DNA of 64,000 bases. Origin: Streptomyces sp. 846.5 (GTDB lineage: Bacteria; Actinomycetota; Actinomycetes; Streptomycetales; Streptomycetaceae). Location of the stretch: positions 2,900,001-2,964,000 of the forward strand of contig NZ_SOBN01000001.1 in NCBI RefSeq assembly GCF_004365705.1, given 5' to 3'. The position numbers were made by a program, and so were the translations under genes. The notes beneath the pieces were generated by a model. It saw only the letters and a program-made list of their open reading frames with translations. It searched no databases and was not told the DNA's origin. Every line of letters begins with the position of its first letter. Position 1 is the first letter of the stretch. Shown one piece after another: positions 43,124-50,608 of the stretch.

Positions 43124-44827
43124 TCAGAGCGCGGCCAGCTGCTCCGTCAGGTCGTCCAGCCCGAACGCGCCCTGCGACAGCGCCTTCATGTGCCAGGCCT
43201 TCAGGTCGAAGCCGGCCCCCTGCCGGACCCTCGCCTGCTCCCGGCCGGCCCGCCAGGCCCGCTCGCCGAGCTTGTAGCCGATGGCCTGGCCCGGCCAGCC
43301 CAGGTAGCGGACGATCTCGCTCTCCCGCATCTCGGCCGGGCTGCCGTTGTAGGCCGCGAAGAAGGCCGTGGCCAGCTCGGGGGTCCAGCGCTCGCCGGGG
43401 TGGAACGGGGAGTCGGCCGGGATCACCAGCTCCAGGTGCATGCCGATGTCGATGATCACCCGGATGGTGCGCAGCATCTGCTCGTCCAGGAAGCCGAGCC
43501 GGCGGCCGGGGTCGGTGAAGAAGCCGAGCTCGTCCATGAAGCGCTCGGCGTACAGCGCCCAGCCCTCGGTCTCGGCGCTGACACTGCCCAGGGTCATCTG
43601 GAACCGGGAGAGGCTGCCGGAGCAGCGCATCCGCTGGGCCAGCTGCAGGTGGTGACCCGGAACGCCCTCGTGGTACCAGGTGCTGACGAGCTGCCAGGTC
43701 GGGAAGGTCTCCCGGTCCAGGGTGGACAGCCAGGTCCGGCCCGGACGGGCGAAGTCCAGGCTGGGCCGGGTGTAGTAGGGCGCGGCCGCGCTGCCCGCGG
43801 GGGCGATCATCGCCTCGACCTGTCGCAGCGGTCCGTCCAGGTCGAAGTGGGTGCCGTCGAGCGCCGCGATGGCCTCGTCCATCAGCTGCTGGAGCCAGCT
43901 GCGGATGCCCTCGACGCCCTTGACCGCGTGCCCGTGCGCCTCCAGGTGCTCGACCGCCTCCAGCGGCGCGGCCCCGGGCCTGACCCGGTCGGCCTCGACC
44001 CGCATCTCGGCGTCCAGGCGGTGGAACTCGGTCCAGGCCCAGGCGTACGCCTCGTCCAGGTCGAGATCGGCGCCGGTGCAGTAGCGGGAGGAACGGAGGT
44101 AGTGCTCACGTCCGGCGATGTCGGGCGCGTCCGCGGCGGCCGGGGCGTAGCTGTCGCGCAGCCAGTCGCGGAAGTCCGCGGTGGCGGCGGTGGCCAGGGC
44201 CGCGGCGCGGTCGAGCTCGGGACGCAGCGCGTCGGGGCCCTTGGCCACGAAGTCGGCGAACCAGCTGCCGCCGGCGCCGCTGCCGATCCAGCCGTCGAAC
44301 TGGCCGATCACCGTCTCCACCTGACGCGGCCCGGAGTACAGCCCGCGCCGCAGGCCCTCTGTCAGTGTGGCCTGGTATCCCTGGAGTGCCGCCGGGGTGT
44401 TGCGCAGCTTCCCGGCGACGACCGACCAGTCCTGCTCGGTCGCGGTCGGGACGATGGTGAACACCTGCCGGATCTGGTGCACCGGCGAGGCGATGTTGCT
44501 CAGTGAACGGAAGTGGTCCCCGGCCGCGTGGACGGCCCGGCGCGCGCCGAGGCGTTCGGCCAGCAGCCGGGCGCAGGCGGCCTCGGCCGGGTCGGCCCGG
44601 ATGTCGGCGGGGAGGGCCGCGAGCGCCTCCAGGGTGCGGCGGTCCAGCTCGTCGGCGGCCTCGAAGCCCGCCGGGGAGAGGTCGGGCTGGCGCTCGTCGT
44701 CCAGGTTGACGCCGAGGCTCGCGGCGACCCCGGGGTCGAGGGCGGCGCAGGCGTCGACATGGGCGTCGGCGATCTGACGGGGCGCACGGAGGGCGTGGGG
44801 TGCGCTGGGTGCGGATGAGTCGGCCAT
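43124..44827 (-). CDS. DUF885 family protein (metallopeptidase-like)
   Basis: The 567-residue protein carries WYHEGVPGHHLQLAQRMRCS near the C-terminal third, the conserved DUF885 motif resembling the HExxH zinc site of gluzincin peptidases, plus ETEGWALYAERFMDELGFF and YLGWPGQAIGYKLGERAWRA. These are typical of the family, whose activity is mostly undescribed. No signal peptide is visible. AGGA lies 7 nt before ATG 44827, within the end of the upstream rhomboid-like gene, whose stop is only 4 bp away, so translation is coupled. Confidence 0.88.
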   Translation of the reverse strand: MADSSAPSAPHALRAPRQIADAHVDACAALDPGVAASLGVNLDDERQPDLSPAGFEAADELDRRTLEALAALPADIRADPAEAACARLLAERLGARRAVHAAGDHFRSLSNIASPVHQIRQVFTIVPTATEQDWSVVAGKLRNTPAALQGYQATLTEGLRRGLYSGPRQVETVIGQFDGWIGSGAGGSWFADFVAKGPDALRPELDRAAALATAATADFRDWLRDSYAPAAADAPDIAGREHYLRSSRYCTGADLDLDEAYAWAWTEFHRLDAEMRVEADRVRPGAAPLEAVEHLEAHGHAVKGVEGIRSWLQQLMDEAIAALDGTHFDLDGPLRQVEAMIAPAGSAAAPYYTRPSLDFARPGRTWLSTLDRETFPTWQLVSTWYHEGVPGHHLQLAQRMRCSGSLSRFQMTLGSVSAETEGWALYAERFMDELGFFTDPGRRLGFLDEQMLRTIRVIIDIGMHLELVIPADSPFHPGERWTPELATAFFAAYNGSPAEMRESEIVRYLGWPGQAIGYKLGERAWRAGREQARVRQGAGFDLKAWHMKALSQGAFGLDDLTEQLAAL

Positions 44828-44831
44828 GCCG

Positions 44832-45554
44832 TCATCCTGTCGCACCACTGCGCAGTGGTGACAGTCCGTCGGCGTCCGAACGGCTGCGCGAACGCCGGTG
44901 CGGTCGCCAGTTGCCGCCGGGGACGCCCCGGGTGATCGGACAGCAGGCGACGCCGAGCAGGAAGGCGGTGAGGTGACCGAGATCGGTGAAGTCCCATTCC
45001 ACGGCGAAGAGGAGCGAGAAGAAGACCGCCGTCGCGCCCAGGTACCACCAGCGCAGCGGGCGGGCGAAGAACCAGGTGAGCACGCCGACCGAGCCGGACA
45101 GACCGTAGCTGACCCCGATGTCGATGGTGTGCGTGGTGCTGTGCGGAAGCCTCCCCATACTGATCAGGACGCTCACGGTGCCCTCGCTGACCAGGGTGGC
45201 GACGATGTGCGCGATGGCGACGACGGCGAGCCAGCGCAGGGTGCCGAGCCAGCGCTCGACCGGGACGTGAAAGAGCAGGAAGAGCGGCAGCCAGTAGGCG
45301 AAGCTCGGGGTCGCGGTCCAGAAGGCACTGCTGATCAGCACCTTGATCGGGTGGTGCCGCAGTTCGACCAGATTGGTGCTGTGGCTGAACAGGAAGTACC
45401 TCCGGAACCTCGGTGACATCTGCACCAGGGCGAAGGTGTTGGCCCCGAGGATGAGGAGGTAGAGGCAGGTTCCGGGGGCGGCCCGGACGAAGCGCCAGGC
45501 CGCGCCGGACCATCGACGCGCCCATGGCGCCTGCGTCGTCGCCTCCGAAGTCAT
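44832..45554 (-). CDS. Rhomboid-like integral membrane protein
   Basis: The 240-residue protein has about six hydrophobic segments (APGTCLYLLILGANTFALVQ, SFAYWLPLFLLFHVPVERWL, WLAVVAIAHIVATLVSEGTV and later WWYLGATAVFFSLLFAVEWD). This is the layout of the rhomboid-like proteins of actinobacteria. A serine in SYGLSGSVGVL and the histidine of DLGHLTAFLLGVA stand where the rhomboid GxSG and catalytic His would be; the serine motif is GLSGS, so intramembrane protease activity is possible but unproven. The basic tail RPHRRSRSRS is cytoplasmic. It precedes the DUF885 gene in the same operon. Confidence 0.8.
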   Translation of the reverse strand: MTSEATTQAPWARRWSGAAWRFVRAAPGTCLYLLILGANTFALVQMSPRFRRYFLFSHSTNLVELRHHPIKVLISSAFWTATPSFAYWLPLFLLFHVPVERWLGTLRWLAVVAIAHIVATLVSEGTVSVLISMGRLPHSTTHTIDIGVSYGLSGSVGVLTWFFARPLRWWYLGATAVFFSLLFAVEWDFTDLGHLTAFLLGVACCPITRGVPGGNWRPHRRSRSRSDADGLSPLRSGATG

Positions 45555-45677
45555 GCAGTCATTGTCGTGGCCCGTTCGAACCCGGCAGCACGGACGCGCC
45601 CGGCAACGGGGATTGACGCTCTTGCTGACATGCAGTCTCATAAGAGCAGAGGAGCCGGACCGAGGGAGGGCGTCGTC

Positions 45678-46589
45678 ATGGCGGAGAAGAGCGGGTCTGC
45701 ACTGCTGACCGACCGTGAGCGGGTGGCGGAACGCCTGCTGGAGGCGTCGGCGAAGCACTCCTACGCCCCGGAGACCGAGCTCGACTGGGACGGCGCACTC
45801 GAACCCGGCAAGTGGTTCCTGCCCGAGCGGATGGTCTCGCTGTACGGCACCCCGATCTGGAACCGGCTCTCCGAGGAGCGCCGGATCGAGCTCTCCCGGC
45901 ACGAGGCGGCCAGCCTCGCCTCCGCGGGCGTCTGGTTCGAGGTCATCCTGATGCAGCTGCTGGCCCGGCACATCTACGACATGGACCCGCGCACCAGCCA
46001 TGTCGCCTACGCACTCACCGAGATGGCCGACGAGTGCCGGCACTCCAGGATGTTCGCGCGCATGGTCACCAAGCTGGGCACCCCCTACTACGGCCCCGGC
46101 GGGACCACGCGCTTCCTCGGCCGAGTGCTGAAGACCACCGCGACCACCCCCGGCGCCTTCACCGCGACCCTCCTGGTGGAGGAGATCCTCGACCGGATCC
46201 AGCGGCAGACCTTCCCGGACGAGACCGTGCAGCCGCTGGTCCGCGGCATCACCCGGATCCATGTGGTGGAGGAGGCCCGGCACGTCCGCTACGCCCGCGA
46301 GGAGCTGCGGCGGCAGATGGCGACCTGCCCGGCCTGGGAACGGCAGTTCACCCGCACCGTCTCCGGCGAGGCCTCGGTCGTGGTGGCGCGGGCCCTGGTC
46401 CACCCCAAGGTGTACGCGGCGGTCGGGCTCGACGTGGAGGAGGCGATGCGCCAGGCGCGGCAGAGCGAGCACCGCCGGGAGACCATGCGCTGGTCGGCGG
46501 AGAAGCTGACCTCGTTCCTGGAGGAGATAGGCGTGATCCACAGCGCGCTGGACCGCGCCGCGTGGCGCCGGTCGGGGCTGCTGGGCTGA
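45678..46589 (+). CDS. AurF-like diiron oxygenase
   Basis: The 303-residue protein has ferritin-like diiron ligand motifs: MADECRHSRMFARM (ExxH) in the middle and VVEEARHVRYAREELRRQMA (EExxH) in the second half, with further Glu residues in SRHEAASLASAGVWFEVILM and LLVEEILDRIQRQ. This is the pattern of the p-aminobenzoate N-oxygenase AurF family, which oxidises arylamines or related substrates. GAGGGAGG lies 8 nt before ATG 45678. It is followed 41 bp later by a TetR gene on the same strand that may regulate it. No biosynthetic cluster surrounds it. Confidence 0.85.
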   Translation: MAEKSGSALLTDRERVAERLLEASAKHSYAPETELDWDGALEPGKWFLPERMVSLYGTPIWNRLSEERRIELSRHEAASLASAGVWFEVILMQLLARHIYDMDPRTSHVAYALTEMADECRHSRMFARMVTKLGTPYYGPGGTTRFLGRVLKTTATTPGAFTATLLVEEILDRIQRQTFPDETVQPLVRGITRIHVVEEARHVRYAREELRRQMATCPAWERQFTRTVSGEASVVVARALVHPKVYAAVGLDVEEAMRQARQSEHRRETMRWSAEKLTSFLEEIGVIHSALDRAAWRRSGLLG

Positions 46590-46630
46590 CGGCTGCGGGG
46601 CCGGGCCGCACCGGCACATAAGGTGGGGCC

Positions 46631-47347
46631 ATGGACGCCCCCGCCGCCGACTCCGTCGTCGAGCCCGCGCAGCCCCGTCCGCCCCGGGCGAAGCGGGCTC
46701 CGTACCGGCGAATGCCGGTGGAGCAGCGGCGGGAGCAGCTGATCGCGGTGGCGCTGGAGCTGTTCAGCCGGCACGCACCGGAGGAGGTCTCGCTGGACGA
46801 CGTGGCGGCCGCCGCGGGAGCCTCCCGTCCGCTGGTCTACCGCTACTTCCCGGGCGGCAAGCAGCAGTTGTACGAGGCCGCACTGCGCACCGCCGCCGAC
46901 GAGCTCTCGGCCCGCTTCGCCGCGCACACCCACGGCGGACCGGCCGAGCGGCTCGGGCACGTGCTGGACCAGTACTTCGACTTCGTCGGCGACCACGCCG
47001 CGGGCTACGGCGCGCTGCTGCGGGGCGGCTCCGCGACCGAGACCGAGCGGACCTCCGCGATCGTGGACGAGGTGCGCAGGGCCGCCTACCGCAACATCGT
47101 CGAACAGCTGAGGGTCGAGCACCCCGGTCCGAGGCTTTCCCTGCTGCTGCGCTCCTGGATCTCGGTGGTGGAGACGACGGCGCTGACCTGGCTGGACAAC
47201 GGCCGTCAGGAACCGGGAGCCCCCGGCGTGGGGTCCGCAGCGGAGCTGCGGGACTGGCTGGTGGACCAGTTCATGGCCATGTTCGAGGTGTCGGCGAGGC
47301 ACGATTCGCAGTGCGCGGAGGTGCTGAGGGGGATGGGGGGGTTCTGA
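46631..47347 (+). CDS. TetR-family regulator
   Basis: The 238-residue protein has a basic N-terminal lead (PRPPRAKRAPYRRMPVEQRR), a helix-turn-helix near residues 45-80 (VSLDDVAAAAGASRPLVYRY, then FPGGKQQLYEAAL), and a helical effector domain. AGGTGGGG precedes ATG 46631. It lies 41 bp after the AurF-like gene in the same direction, so co-transcription and control of that gene are likely. It ends beside a large palindromic element. Confidence 0.9.
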   Translation: MDAPAADSVVEPAQPRPPRAKRAPYRRMPVEQRREQLIAVALELFSRHAPEEVSLDDVAAAAGASRPLVYRYFPGGKQQLYEAALRTAADELSARFAAHTHGGPAERLGHVLDQYFDFVGDHAAGYGALLRGGSATETERTSAIVDEVRRAAYRNIVEQLRVEHPGPRLSLLLRSWISVVETTALTWLDNGRQEPGAPGVGSAAELRDWLVDQFMAMFEVSARHDSQCAEVLRGMGGF

Positions 47348-47355
47348 CGGACCTT

Positions 47356-47478
47356 GGCTGCGGACCGTAGTTGGCTTGTCGCGCAGTTCCCCGCGCCCCT
47401 AGGGGTCTGCAACTGGGCCAGTTGCACTACCTCAGGGGCGCGGGGAACTGCGCGACCAGCCCGCTACGGTCCGCAGCC
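47356..47478. repeat. Long multi-stem palindromic element, copy A
   Basis: Outer arms GGCTGCGGACCGTAG (47356-47370) and CTACGGTCCGCAGCC (47464-47478) are perfectly complementary. Inside them GCGCAGTTCCCCGCGCCCCT pairs with AGGGGCGCGGGGAACTGCGC, and in the centre GCAACTG pairs with CAGTTGC. It sits between the convergent TetR and fumarylacetoacetase-family genes and can act as a bidirectional terminator. A second copy is at 56231-56363. Confidence 0.9.
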
Positions 47479-47490
47479 AAACGATCCGCC

Positions 47491-48354
47491 TCACGCCGTG
47501 CCCAGCGTCTGCCGCATCGTGCCGAGGCCGTCGATGGAGAGTTCCATGACGTCGCCGGGCCGCAGGTACGCCTTGTCGGCACGGCCCATCGCCACCCCGG
47601 CCGGGGTACCGGTGTTGATCACGTCGCCGGGCTCCAGCACCATGAACTGGCTGATGTACCAGACAATGTGACGCACCGTGAAAATCATGTCTGCGGTGCT
47701 GCCCTGCTGCCGCAGCTCCCCGTTCACGGTGGTGCGCAGCACCAGCCGCTGCACGTCGGGGATCTCGTCCCGGGTGACCAGCCACGGGCCGAGCGGGTTG
47801 AAGGTCTCGCAGGACTTGCCCTTGTCCCAGGTGCCGCCGCGCTCGATCTGGAACTCGCGCTCGGAGACGTCGTTGCTGAGCGCATAGCCCGCGATCACCG
47901 AGTCGGCGTCCGCGGGCGCGTCCAGGTACCGGGCGGTGCGTCCGATCACGATCGCCAGCTCGACCTCGTAGTCGGTCTTCTCGCTGCGCCGCGGCACCAG
48001 CACCTCGTCGTCGGGGCCGACGACGGTGCTGCTCGCCTTCATGAAGAGCACCGGTTCGGCCGGGATCTCCGCCCCGGCCTCGGCCGCGTGGTCCCGGTAG
48101 TTCAGGCCGACGCAGACCACCTTGGGCGGACGGGCCACCGGCGCGCCGATCCGCTGCCCGGCGAGCTCCAGCAGCGGCAGCCCGCCCTGCTCGGCCAGCG
48201 CCGCCAGCTCCGCGGCGCCGTCGTCGAGCAGCCGTCCGAGGAAGCGGCCGTCGATGTCCGGAGTGACGCCGGAGAGGTCGTACGCCGTCGTGCCGTCGCT
48301 CCCCAGGAGGGCGGGTCGTTCCGCGCCCGAGGGTCCTACGCGCAGGAATCGCAC
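47491..48354 (-). CDS. Fumarylacetoacetate hydrolase family protein
   Basis: The 287-residue protein has an N-terminal lead (MRFLRVGPSGAERPALLGSD) and the FAH catalytic domain: VVCVGLNYRDHAAEAGAEIP, VLFMKASSTVVGPDDEVLVP, KTDYEVELAIVIGRTARYLD with metal-binding Glu, and the closing VINTGTPAGVAMG. Members hydrolyse or decarboxylate 2-keto or acylpyruvate-type acids with Mg or Mn; 2-hydroxyhepta-2,4-diene-1,7-dioate isomerase and acylpyruvase activities are both common. GTG 48354 is chosen because GGTGG lies 8 nt upstream and the family begins MRFLR. No aromatic catabolism cluster is nearby. Confidence 0.9.
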   Translation of the reverse strand: MRFLRVGPSGAERPALLGSDGTTAYDLSGVTPDIDGRFLGRLLDDGAAELAALAEQGGLPLLELAGQRIGAPVARPPKVVCVGLNYRDHAAEAGAEIPAEPVLFMKASSTVVGPDDEVLVPRRSEKTDYEVELAIVIGRTARYLDAPADADSVIAGYALSNDVSEREFQIERGGTWDKGKSCETFNPLGPWLVTRDEIPDVQRLVLRTTVNGELRQQGSTADMIFTVRHIVWYISQFMVLEPGDVINTGTPAGVAMGRADKAYLRPGDVMELSIDGLGTMRQTLGTA

Positions 48355-48488
48355 CTGCACCACCACCTTTGCGATCAGGACGGTCCGGTCGTCCACCGTC
48401 GCCAGGAGGTCCGATCTATATCAACATCCGGAACGCCCCGTCCAGCCGGTGGCCACCATCCGGACGGAACGGTCAGGTCGGAGCCGGG

Positions 48489-49070
48489 CTACCGGCTCTC
48501 CCAGTCCCCCGCCAGCATCGACATCACCACCGCGTCCACCCACTGCCCGTCCCACCGCAGTGCGTCCCGCAGCACCCCCTCCGCGCGGAAGCCGGCCTTC
48601 TCGTAGGCCCTCCGGGCGCGCGGGTTGAAGGCGTAGACCTCCAGCGAGATCCGGTGCAGCCCCAGCTTCTCGAAGCCGTATCCGCAGATCAGCCGGGTCG
48701 CCTCGGTGCCCAGGCCGCGGCCGTGGGCGCCGGGGGCGAGCGCGATGCGGAAGTTGCAGCTCTCGTTGGGGCCGTCCCACTGGTTCAGCACCGCCTCGCC
48801 CACGCACAGTCCGGTGCCGCGCTCCACCACAGCGAGGTCCAGCCGGTCGTCCTGCCCGATCCGGGTCCGGTACCAGGCCTGGAGCCGCGCCTCCTCCGGC
48901 GCCCCGCTCTGGCTCCCGGTCAGCCGGGCGACCTCCGGGTCCGCCAGCATCGGCCGCAGCGCGGGCAGGTCCAGCTCGGTCACGGCCCGCAGCAGGACCA
49001 GGTCACCACTGAGGACCGGCTTGGTGAGGAAGTCGGGGCGCGGGCGGGCTTCGTGCTGATCGTCGTCCAT
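48489..49070 (-). CDS. GNAT-family N-acetyltransferase (RimJ/RimL type)
   Basis: The 193-residue protein has the acetyl-CoA site FRIALAPGAHGRGLGTEATR followed by LICGYGFEKLGLHRISLEVY and NPRARRAYEKAGFRAEGVLR, the usual RimJ-like order. Substrates of such proteins are protein N-termini, amino acids or small amines; none can be named. AGGA lies 7 nt before ATG 49070. It lies 29 bp after the DUF1684 stop, so an operon is likely. Confidence 0.9.
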   Translation of the reverse strand: MDDDQHEARPRPDFLTKPVLSGDLVLLRAVTELDLPALRPMLADPEVARLTGSQSGAPEEARLQAWYRTRIGQDDRLDLAVVERGTGLCVGEAVLNQWDGPNESCNFRIALAPGAHGRGLGTEATRLICGYGFEKLGLHRISLEVYAFNPRARRAYEKAGFRAEGVLRDALRWDGQWVDAVVMSMLAGDWESR

Positions 49071-49099
49071 CCCCGCATCCTGCCCACCCCGAGGGCCAC

Positions 49100-49891
49100 T
49101 CAGTGCTTCAGCACCCGCTTCTCCCCCGCAGGCACCGCGAAGGGCAGGGTGTTGCCCGGGGGCGGGAAGGGGCAGATGAAGTGGTCGGCGAAGGCGCAGG
49201 GCGGCAGATAGGCCCGGTTGAGGTCGAGCACGGTCGCGCCCTCCCCGGCGGAGGGGGCGGCCAGGGCGACGAAGCGGAAGCGGAAGGCGCCGTCCCGGCC
49301 GCTCCCCGCGTCGGCGAAGACCGCGCTCAGTGCACCGTCCTCGGCCTGGCTGACCTGCAGCATGGTCTCGGCGGCCGTGCCGGGCGCGGTGAAGGCGACC
49401 GTCCCGGCCAGGGCGAGGCCCCGTTCGCGGCCGTCCGCGTTGCGCACGGAGACCGTGCTGACCTCCTGGTACGGGGTGAAGCGGGCCGGCAGCGACCACT
49501 CCGGCGCGTACGGGTGGGCGTCGATGCCGGCGAAGGAGGCGCGGGCCTCGGAGGCCGGATCGAAGACCCGGACCGCGTACTCCCCCTCGCGCAGGATCAG
49601 CAGCAGCCGTCGGCCGCCGTGGCTGAGCAGGGACGGCTTGGGCGCGGTGTCCGGACAGAGCCGGACCGAGCCGTCCAGCCGGGCGTTGTCGACCTCCAGG
49701 CCGTCGTGCCGGGCCGCGGTGAGGATCACGCAACTGCCCTGGAGCTCCCAACGCCCCGGCACCCCGGGCACGCCCTCGCGCAGGTCGGCCAGCCAGTACG
49801 TGCCGGTGAGGGCGAGCGGGCCGTGCGGGGCGCGGGCTTCCACCACGCGGTCGTCGCGCCAGCGCTTCCATGCGTCCAGGCTGCTGCTCAC
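49100..49891 (-). CDS. DUF1684 protein
   Basis: The 263-residue protein is recognised by family landmarks: an N-terminal basic lead (SSLDAWKRWRDDRV), EWSLPARFTPYQEVSTVSVR, and the closing LDLNRAYLPPCAFADHFICP with FPPPGNTLPFAVPAGEK. The near-invariant NRAYLPPCAFADHFICPFPP stretch is diagnostic of DUF1684, whose function is unknown. GTG 49891 has GGAGG 7 nt upstream. It is the first gene of a pair with the GNAT gene. Confidence 0.85.
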   Translation of the reverse strand: MSSSLDAWKRWRDDRVVEARAPHGPLALTGTYWLADLREGVPGVPGRWELQGSCVILTAARHDGLEVDNARLDGSVRLCPDTAPKPSLLSHGGRRLLLILREGEYAVRVFDPASEARASFAGIDAHPYAPEWSLPARFTPYQEVSTVSVRNADGRERGLALAGTVAFTAPGTAAETMLQVSQAEDGALSAVFADAGSGRDGAFRFRFVALAAPSAGEGATVLDLNRAYLPPCAFADHFICPFPPPGNTLPFAVPAGEKRVLKH

Positions 49892-50110
49892 TGGTGTACC
49901 TCCGGTACAGGTCGGGACAGACAATGACGGTTGTGTCGGACGAATGTACGAAGGCCCGGCGGTCGTCCTGCATTCCCATGATCCCATCGACGGCCGGGAC
50001 GGGACGGGTTCCCCCGAGTGGTACCCACCGTCCTGCACGACGCACACCTCCCGGCGCTGTGTCTGACGATCCGACTGACGCCCGCCGACGGCGGTCATAC
50101 CCTGGGACGC

Positions 50111-50485
50111 ATGGCGTCCAGTCCCGGCCCGCAGCCCCACCTGGTGACCGTCCCCGACCTGATCGGTCTGTCCCCGCAGCAGGCCCGCGACTTCGCGCGG
50201 CGCGCCCAGCTGATCGCGGTGGGCCCCGATCCCGACGCGCCGCCGTCCATGGAGGGTGTGGTCTCCGGGCAGTCTCCCGCCGCGGGATCGCTGGCGGCCC
50301 GCTGGTCGTCGGTGGTCATCTGGACGGTCCGCCGCGGCGGCGGCCCGGGCGACGCGGGCGTCCGCGAGCCGCGCAACCCCAGCCCGCCGCCGCTCGCGGT
50401 CTCGGTCCACGATCCCGAGCCGCTGCCCGAACCGCCGATGGGCCATGTCACCGTCGAGCAGCTGGAGGAGCCGGCCGGCGAGTAG
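50111..50485 (+). CDS. PASTA-domain protein, 124 aa
   Basis: One PASTA domain (VTVPDLIGLSPQQARDFARR followed by AQLIAVGPDP and VVSGQSPAAGSLAARWSSVV) fills residues 12-76. A proline-rich tail follows. There is no signal peptide or membrane anchor, so binding to periplasmic muropeptides, the known role of PASTA domains in Ser/Thr kinases, is not supported here. The start at 50111 is by fit to the domain; the upstream GGGA is weak, and an in-frame ATG at 50018 would add 31 residues. It precedes the molybdoenzyme gene by 123 bp. Confidence 0.8.
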   Translation: MASSPGPQPHLVTVPDLIGLSPQQARDFARRAQLIAVGPDPDAPPSMEGVVSGQSPAAGSLAARWSSVVIWTVRRGGGPGDAGVREPRNPSPPPLAVSVHDPEPLPEPPMGHVTVEQLEEPAGE

Positions 50486-50608
50486 CGGCCTGCCCGCCTG
50501 TGGCCTGTGCTGGACCTCACCGTTCCGGATGCCTTCCGGCAGTGAAAGACTGGAGCGATTAAGTGGTCCCGGCAGTGGCAGGCTGCCCGCAACCCGAGGT
50601 AGGACGAC

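Noticed and set aside
22384-46589. Secondary-metabolite cluster suggested by SnoaL-like, AurF-like and methyltransferase genes
   Set aside because: These genes are scattered among housekeeping genes, and no synthase or other core biosynthetic gene is present.
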